This document shows positions 60,214 to 64,000 of a DNA stretch of 64,000 nucleotides, in pieces; position 1 is the stretch's first letter; every line of letters starts with the position of its first letter. Position numbers and translations under genes: made by a program. Source of the DNA: SAR202-VII-2 sp965263165 (GTDB lineage: Bacteria > Chloroflexota > Dehalococcoidia > Lucifugimonadales > SAR202-VII-2); contig OZ253584.1 in NCBI GenBank assembly GCA_965263165.1, forward strand, positions 186,001 through 250,000, written 5' to 3'. The notes under the pieces were generated by a model. That model did no database searches. It had not been told where the DNA came from and worked only from the letters and a program-made list of their open reading frames with translations.

Positions 60214-60711
60214 CTAAGGCTGGGTCTCGCGGCTGAAGGAGTCGATTCCGCGCCTTCCGCCGGGGCCTGCGCTGAGCGGATTGGTCACCTCCAGAGGGAC
60301 CACGCCGGTCTCCCTCAGCAGGTGAACGTTGTCCTGGGACCCGAACTGCTCCACCACCTTGCCGTCGTACATCCGAAAGACGTCCACGGACGTCCACAGC
60401 CGGCGTTTGCCCTCCGGAGCGTCCGGCTCTCCGGGAAGATGCCCGTAAAAGTGGACGCGGGCCACCACGCGGTCGCCCTCGCCGAAGAGGTCATCGATCG
60501 CGGCATGGAGGCCGGGGAAGGCCTCGCGCATCCGCATGAACGCCGGCTTGAGGCGCTCGAAGCCGTATTCGGGCTCGGGGTCCTCGGGGATGGCGGAGGT
60601 GTTTATCTCCACGTCATAGGTAAAGACCTCTTCCAGTGCGTCGAGGTTGCCCTCATTGACAACCTCCTGATAGAGGCGTCGTATCGCGGCCTTGTTGCGC
60701 TCTATGGACAC
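60214..60711 (-). CDS. SnoaL-like (NTF2-fold) protein, paralog 1
   Basis: A 165-residue protein from GTG 60711 (GGAGG upstream) starting MSIERNKAAIRRLYQEVVNE. EVFTYDVEINTSAIPEDPEP, AFMRMREAFPGLHAAIDDLF and GDRVVARVHFYGHLPG form the NTF2-like cone; DVFRMYDGKVVEQFGSQDNV closes it. This fold is used for polyketide cyclisation, ester cyclisation and hydrolysis of small hydrophobic compounds. About 85 percent identical by eye with the next gene over the first 130 residues, so a recent tandem duplication. The C-terminal tail differs. Confidence 0.85.
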   Translation of the reverse strand: MSIERNKAAIRRLYQEVVNEGNLDALEEVFTYDVEINTSAIPEDPEPEYGFERLKPAFMRMREAFPGLHAAIDDLFGEGDRVVARVHFYGHLPGEPDAPEGKRRLWTSVDVFRMYDGKVVEQFGSQDNVHLLRETGVVPLEVTNPLSAGPGGRRGIDSFSRETQP

Positions 60712-60777
60712 GGGCAACCTCCGAGAAGCGCTCGTCCCTCGCGGGGCTGGAGTATCGAGACAACGCAGAAGCCGGCC

Positions 60778-61305
60778 TTAGAGGGCGGTGCCCCCGCCCC
60801 CGAACCGCCTGGCCCTGCTCCCCGAAGCAGCGCTGCCAAACCCCTCTGACGCATTGCCCATCGCCGTGATGGGCTTGGTGACCTCCAAGGGGACCACGCC
60901 GGTCTCCCTCAGCAAGTGAACGTTGTCCTGAGATCCAAACTGCTCCGCCACCTTGCCCTCGTACATCCGGAACACGTCCACGGACGTCCACAGCCGGCGT
61001 TTGCCCTCCGGCGCGTCCGGCTCTCCGGGAAGATGCCCATAAAAGTGGACGCGGGCCACCACGCGGTCCCCCTCACCGAAGAGGTCATCGATCGCGGCAT
61101 GGAGGCCGGGGAAGGCCTCGAGCATCCGCATGAACGCCGGTTTGAGGCGCTCGACGCCGTATTCAGGCTCGGCGTCCTCGGGGATGGCGGAGGTGTTCAC
61201 CTCCACGTCGTAGGTGAAGACCTCTTCCATGGCGTCGAGGTTGCCCTCGTTGACCACCTCCTGGTAGAGGCGCCGTATCGCGGCCTTGTTCCGTTCCAAT
61301 GACAT
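60778..61305 (-). CDS. SnoaL-like (NTF2-fold) protein, paralog 2
   Basis: A 175-residue protein from ATG 61305 (GGAGGTGGAG before it) starting MSLERNKAAIRRLYQEVVNE. It has the same NTF2 core as paralog 1, with nearly identical blocks GDRVVARVHFYGHLPGEPDA and GKRRLWTSVDVFRMY. Its tail (SEGFGSAASGSRARRFGGGG) is longer and probably disordered. It is 66 bp upstream of paralog 1. A frame extending it to 61680 runs through the spacer and is not used. Role unknown, cytoplasmic. Confidence 0.85.
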   Translation of the reverse strand: MSLERNKAAIRRLYQEVVNEGNLDAMEEVFTYDVEVNTSAIPEDAEPEYGVERLKPAFMRMLEAFPGLHAAIDDLFGEGDRVVARVHFYGHLPGEPDAPEGKRRLWTSVDVFRMYEGKVAEQFGSQDNVHLLRETGVVPLEVTKPITAMGNASEGFGSAASGSRARRFGGGGTAL

Positions 61306-61402
61306 CTCCACCTCCTCAGGCGTTGGCCAAGGCCCGCTCGAGAACTGGCGGGGAACCGTCTTGCGTTTCTGCGTTGCAGGCAAGCGTCTGCGGGGCGCCG
61401 CC

Positions 61403-61891
61403 CTAACCCGCGGCGGTGGTGGTTGTGAAGAGGCTGAACCGGTTGGGCCTCCCCACCGAGGAGTCCTCCTCCTTCGGCTGCACGACGCCCGCCTCCTCCA
61501 GCAACTCCAGGTTGTCCTGGGCCCCGAAGTGCTCCGCGATCTTGTCGCGGTACATCCGGAAAATGTCCACCCCCGTCCAGAGGAGCTGCCTGCCCGTGGG
61601 GTTGTTGGCCTGCCCCGGCAGGTTCCCGTGATAGCGGACCCGCGCCGCCACCCTGTCCTTCTCCTCGACCAGGTCGTCAATGACGGCCTGGAGACCCGGA
61701 AAGGCCTCGCGCATCTTGGCGAACGTGGGTTTCATGCGCTCGAAGCCGTACTGGGGATAGTCGGGCTCAGGGATGGCGGTGGTGTTCACTTCCACGTCCC
61801 ACGTATAGATGTCCTCCAGGACATCCACGCGGCCCTGATTGATGACTTCCTCATAGAGACGCCGGATAACTGCCTTGTTGTCCTGCGGCAT
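61403..61891 (-). CDS. SnoaL-like (NTF2-fold) protein, paralog 3
   Basis: A 162-residue protein starting MPQDNKAVIRRLYEEVINQG. The same fold is clear (DIYTWDVEVNTTAIPEPDYP, TFAKMREAFPGLQAVIDDLV, DRVAARVRYHGNLPG, GVDIFRMYRDKIAEHFGAQD), but identity to paralogs 1 and 2 is lower, so this is the older branch. AGGGAGGTG precedes the start. First gene of the leftward set of three SnoaL genes plus an amidohydrolase. Confidence 0.85.
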   Translation of the reverse strand: MPQDNKAVIRRLYEEVINQGRVDVLEDIYTWDVEVNTTAIPEPDYPQYGFERMKPTFAKMREAFPGLQAVIDDLVEEKDRVAARVRYHGNLPGQANNPTGRQLLWTGVDIFRMYRDKIAEHFGAQDNLELLEEAGVVQPKEEDSSVGRPNRFSLFTTTTAAG

Positions 61892-62068
61892 GCGGCCACC
61901 TCCCTATTGCGGTGAGACCGTAGTATCCCCGTGATGGAAAGCTCCGTCAAGGGCTATCAATTGACGCATCCCCCCACCCCTGCTAGAATCCGCCTACTCA
62001 AATCGATGGCGCGTTGGAAAAGGTCAATACCGGCGCCTCAGGGCGCCGTTCCAAAAGGGAGGAGAGCC

Positions 62069-63022
62069 ATGCTGATCATAGGTACTGAAGCCGGAGCGCA
62101 CCGGGTTTCCGACAGCGGAGAGCAACTCGGTTCCGCCTGCGATGACTTCTGGTTCAATGAGATTACGTCCGACGGGCAGGGACGCCTCCTCGGTTCGGTC
62201 CGCGAGTCCGGCGTCTACCTGAGCACCGACGACGGCGAATCATGGAAGCCGGTGCTCGAGAACGTGGATGCTTGGACCGTTGCCGCTGCGCCGAACGGGA
62301 CCCTCTACGCAGGGATCAAGAAGGGCCTCTTTCAGAGCACCACCGGCGGGGAGGAATGGGAGGAGGTCACCGGCCTGCGCGAGCTCTCGACCTTCGAGAG
62401 TTGGTGCTTCCCCCTGGCCCCGCACATTGCCAACATCGGCTCCCTGGCCTTTTCCCACAAGAACCCCGACGCAATCTACGCCGGCGTAGAGGTCGGCGGC
62501 GTGGTGGGCTCCGCTGACAAGGGCAAGACCTGGAAGGACCTGCGCGAGGGCATCCACCTGGACATTCACACTCTGCTCAGCGCTCCAGGCAACGACGACG
62601 TGCTCCACGCAGCCACGGGCCGCGGCATGTTCCGCAGCATGGACGCAGGCGAGTCCTGGGAGGCTGTCAACGAGGGCCTGGAATCCATCTACATGATTCC
62701 GGCCATGATCCACCCCAAGGACCCGCAGATACTCTTCACGGCCGCCTCCCAGGGCAGGCCCCGCTACTGGCGCCGCCCGGAGGGCGCCGACGCAACCATC
62801 TATCGCAGCACCAACGGCGCCGACAGTTGGGAGCCCGTGATGAACGGCCTCGGCCCTAGGACCCATGGACTGGTCATGGGCTTCGCCACGGACCCACGGA
62901 ATGACGACACCATCTACGCCGGCACCAGCGACGGCGAGGTCCTCGTCAGCCGCGACCTCGGCGAGTCTTGGAGCGTTCTCACAGACGGCCTTCCCTCCAT
63001 CTACTGCCTTACCGCCGTCTAA
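62069..63022 (+). CDS. BNR/sialidase-like beta-propeller protein
   Basis: A 317-residue propeller of repeated short blades, each with an S-x-D-x-G-x-x-W type turn: STDDGESWKPV, TTGGEEWEEV, SADKGKTWKDL, SMDAGESWEAV, STNGADSWEPV and SRDLGESWSVL. No signal peptide, so the protein is probably cytoplasmic. Members of this group are annotated as exo-sialidases or photosystem assembly-like (YCF48) proteins, but sialidase catalytic residues are not evident. GGAGGAG decides ATG 62069. Divergent from the SnoaL set; a terminator follows. Confidence 0.82.
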   Translation: MLIIGTEAGAHRVSDSGEQLGSACDDFWFNEITSDGQGRLLGSVRESGVYLSTDDGESWKPVLENVDAWTVAAAPNGTLYAGIKKGLFQSTTGGEEWEEVTGLRELSTFESWCFPLAPHIANIGSLAFSHKNPDAIYAGVEVGGVVGSADKGKTWKDLREGIHLDIHTLLSAPGNDDVLHAATGRGMFRSMDAGESWEAVNEGLESIYMIPAMIHPKDPQILFTAASQGRPRYWRRPEGADATIYRSTNGADSWEPVMNGLGPRTHGLVMGFATDPRNDDTIYAGTSDGEVLVSRDLGESWSVLTDGLPSIYCLTAV

Positions 63023-63042
63023 TAGCGAGCGACGCAAGCGAT

Positions 63043-63074
63043 AGAAGGCGGCCCCGGTTCGGGGCCGCCTTCTT
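63043..63074 (+). terminator. Rho-independent-like terminator
   Basis: AGAAGGCGGCCCCG and CGGGGCCGCCTTCT pair around GTT, followed by TCGG. Confidence 0.7.
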
Positions 63075-63182
63075 CGGTTATCCGGGATTTCCGGCGGCGG
63101 GCTTTGATGTTGTGCGGCCCGAAACGGAGTCCGTGGTAGAGTACGCTCCACCGGCAAGGCTCCCCGCAGGATTGGAGGTCTC

Positions 63183-64000
63183 ATGCCCGATTTGCGCGTC
63201 GTTGGACAACCAGCGCCCCGTGTCGACGGCCCGGACAAGGTCCAGGGCCGCGCCCAGTACACCGCGGATTTCTCCCTGCCCGGAACGTTGTGGGCCAAGA
63301 CCCTGCGCAGTCCCCATCCCCACGCCCGCATTCTCCGCGTGGATACCTCGGAGGCCCAGGCCCTGCCGGGCGTGCGCGCTGTCATCGCCGGCCCCGACCT
63401 GCCGCCCTACCTGATTGGACACTTCATCCGCGATATGCCGGTGCTGGCCTGGGACGAGGTCCGGTTCATTGGAGAAAGGGTCGCTGCGGTTGCCGCCGAG
63501 GATCCCGATATCGCTGAGGAGGCGTTGGCCCTCATCAACGTCGAATACGAGGTGCTGCCCGCCGTCTTCGATCCTCTGGAGGCGAGTCAGGACGGGGCGC
63601 CCGTTCTTCATGCCAATCCCCAGGCTTACCACGGGGCCTACGCACACCCCGACTCGCCGCCGCTCAACAACCTCTGCGCCTATGGCAGATGGGGCAAGGG
63701 CGACACCGACGCGGCGTTCGCTCAGGCTGACCGTGTCTTTGAGCATACGTTTCGCACCCCGGTGGCCCACCAGGGCTACATCGAGCCCCACGCTTGCCTG
63801 GTGTCGGTGGATGCGTCGGGGCACGCCGACGTGTGGGCCTCCAACAAGACACCTTGGACGCTGCGGGAGCAGCTTTCCGATACGTTGGACCTGCCCCCCG
63901 ATAACTTCACTGTCCACCCGGTCGCCATCGGCGGGGACTTCGGCGGGAAGGGCCAGCCTCTGGACGCCCTGATCGCCTACATCCTTTCCCAGCAAACGGG
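63183..64000 (+). CDS. Molybdenum hydroxylase large subunit (xanthine dehydrogenase/CoxL type), cut by window edge
   Basis: The first 272 residues of the molybdopterin-binding subunit. MPDLRVVGQPAPRVDGPDKV with GRAQYTADFSLPG is the usual start, IGERVAAVAAEDPDIAEEAL follows, HQGYIEPHACLVSVD and IGGDFGGKGQPLDAL are the aldehyde-oxidase/xanthine-dehydrogenase core with the second glycine-rich loop near the active site. The family hydroxylates N-heterocycles, aldehydes or CO using a Mo-MCD cofactor; substrate not resolvable from this part. GGAGGTCTC precedes ATG 63183. mocA and xdhC at 48.7-50.4 kb probably service it. Confidence 0.9.
   Translation, partial: MPDLRVVGQPAPRVDGPDKVQGRAQYTADFSLPGTLWAKTLRSPHPHARILRVDTSEAQALPGVRAVIAGPDLPPYLIGHFIRDMPVLAWDEVRFIGERVAAVAAEDPDIAEEALALINVEYEVLPAVFDPLEASQDGAPVLHANPQAYHGAYAHPDSPPLNNLCAYGRWGKGDTDAAFAQADRVFEHTFRTPVAHQGYIEPHACLVSVDASGHADVWASNKTPWTLREQLSDTLDLPPDNFTVHPVAIGGDFGGKGQPLDALIAYILSQQT

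Overview
The window is GC-rich bacterial chromosome. The gene set (rpoB-rpoC pair, coenzyme F420 ligase cofE, an expanded family of ACMSD-type amidohydrolases, a Rieske oxygenase, SnoaL-like proteins, a molybdenum hydroxylase with its accessory genes) resembles uncultured Chloroflexota of the Dehalococcoidia/SAR202 type. That placement is inferred from gene content; no rRNA or tRNA gene was seen.

Layout. (1) 1-8300 is a mobile island: seven small genes on the minus strand, an IS1380 element, an IS1595-type transposase with a coupled unknown gene, and a restriction-modification locus. In that locus one polypeptide joins an HsdR-type nuclease to an HsdM methylase. The gene carries a frameshift at a C7 tract and is followed by a half-length specificity gene. 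(2) 8517-12464 is a capsid module (prohead protease, HK97 capsid protein, head-tail and tail-completion proteins) with no terminase or portal. (3) 12800-20110 holds housekeeping and metabolic genes (7Fe ferredoxin, sugar epimerase, IscA-like protein, Gfo/Idh/MocA oxidoreductase, Lrp regulator, amidohydrolase, zinc alcohol dehydrogenase). (4) 22062-30505 is rpoB-rpoC. RpoC has a ~170-residue clamp insertion containing a J-domain-like segment, and both subunits have acidic tails. (5) 30702-39079 has four amidohydrolases and a DHP-decarboxylase/substrate-binding-like protein, separated by repeat elements. (6) 39181-53149 has an IS481 element, folB, cofE, two MFS transporters, a Rieske ferredoxin operon, a fumarylacetoacetase-family gene, mocA-xdhC, a cobalamin adenosyltransferase, hisH-hisA and a methyltransferase. 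(7) 54400-64000 has repeats, an amber-split membrane gene, two amidohydrolases, a Rieske oxygenase split by an amber codon, three tandem SnoaL paralogs, a BNR-propeller protein and the start of a xanthine-dehydrogenase-type large subunit.

Two repeat systems stand out. First, three near-identical 1191-bp IS5-family copies each sit in the loop of a GC-rich hairpin, and the target duplication (3, 6 or 7 bp) equals the loop. Second, five dispersed elements share a near-consensus promoter (TTGCAA/G, 17 bp, TATAGT/TATGAT), an array with 11-bp period and a conserved 3' tail; they look like non-coding RNA genes or MITE-like elements. Three otherwise intact ORFs are each broken by one in-frame TAG.
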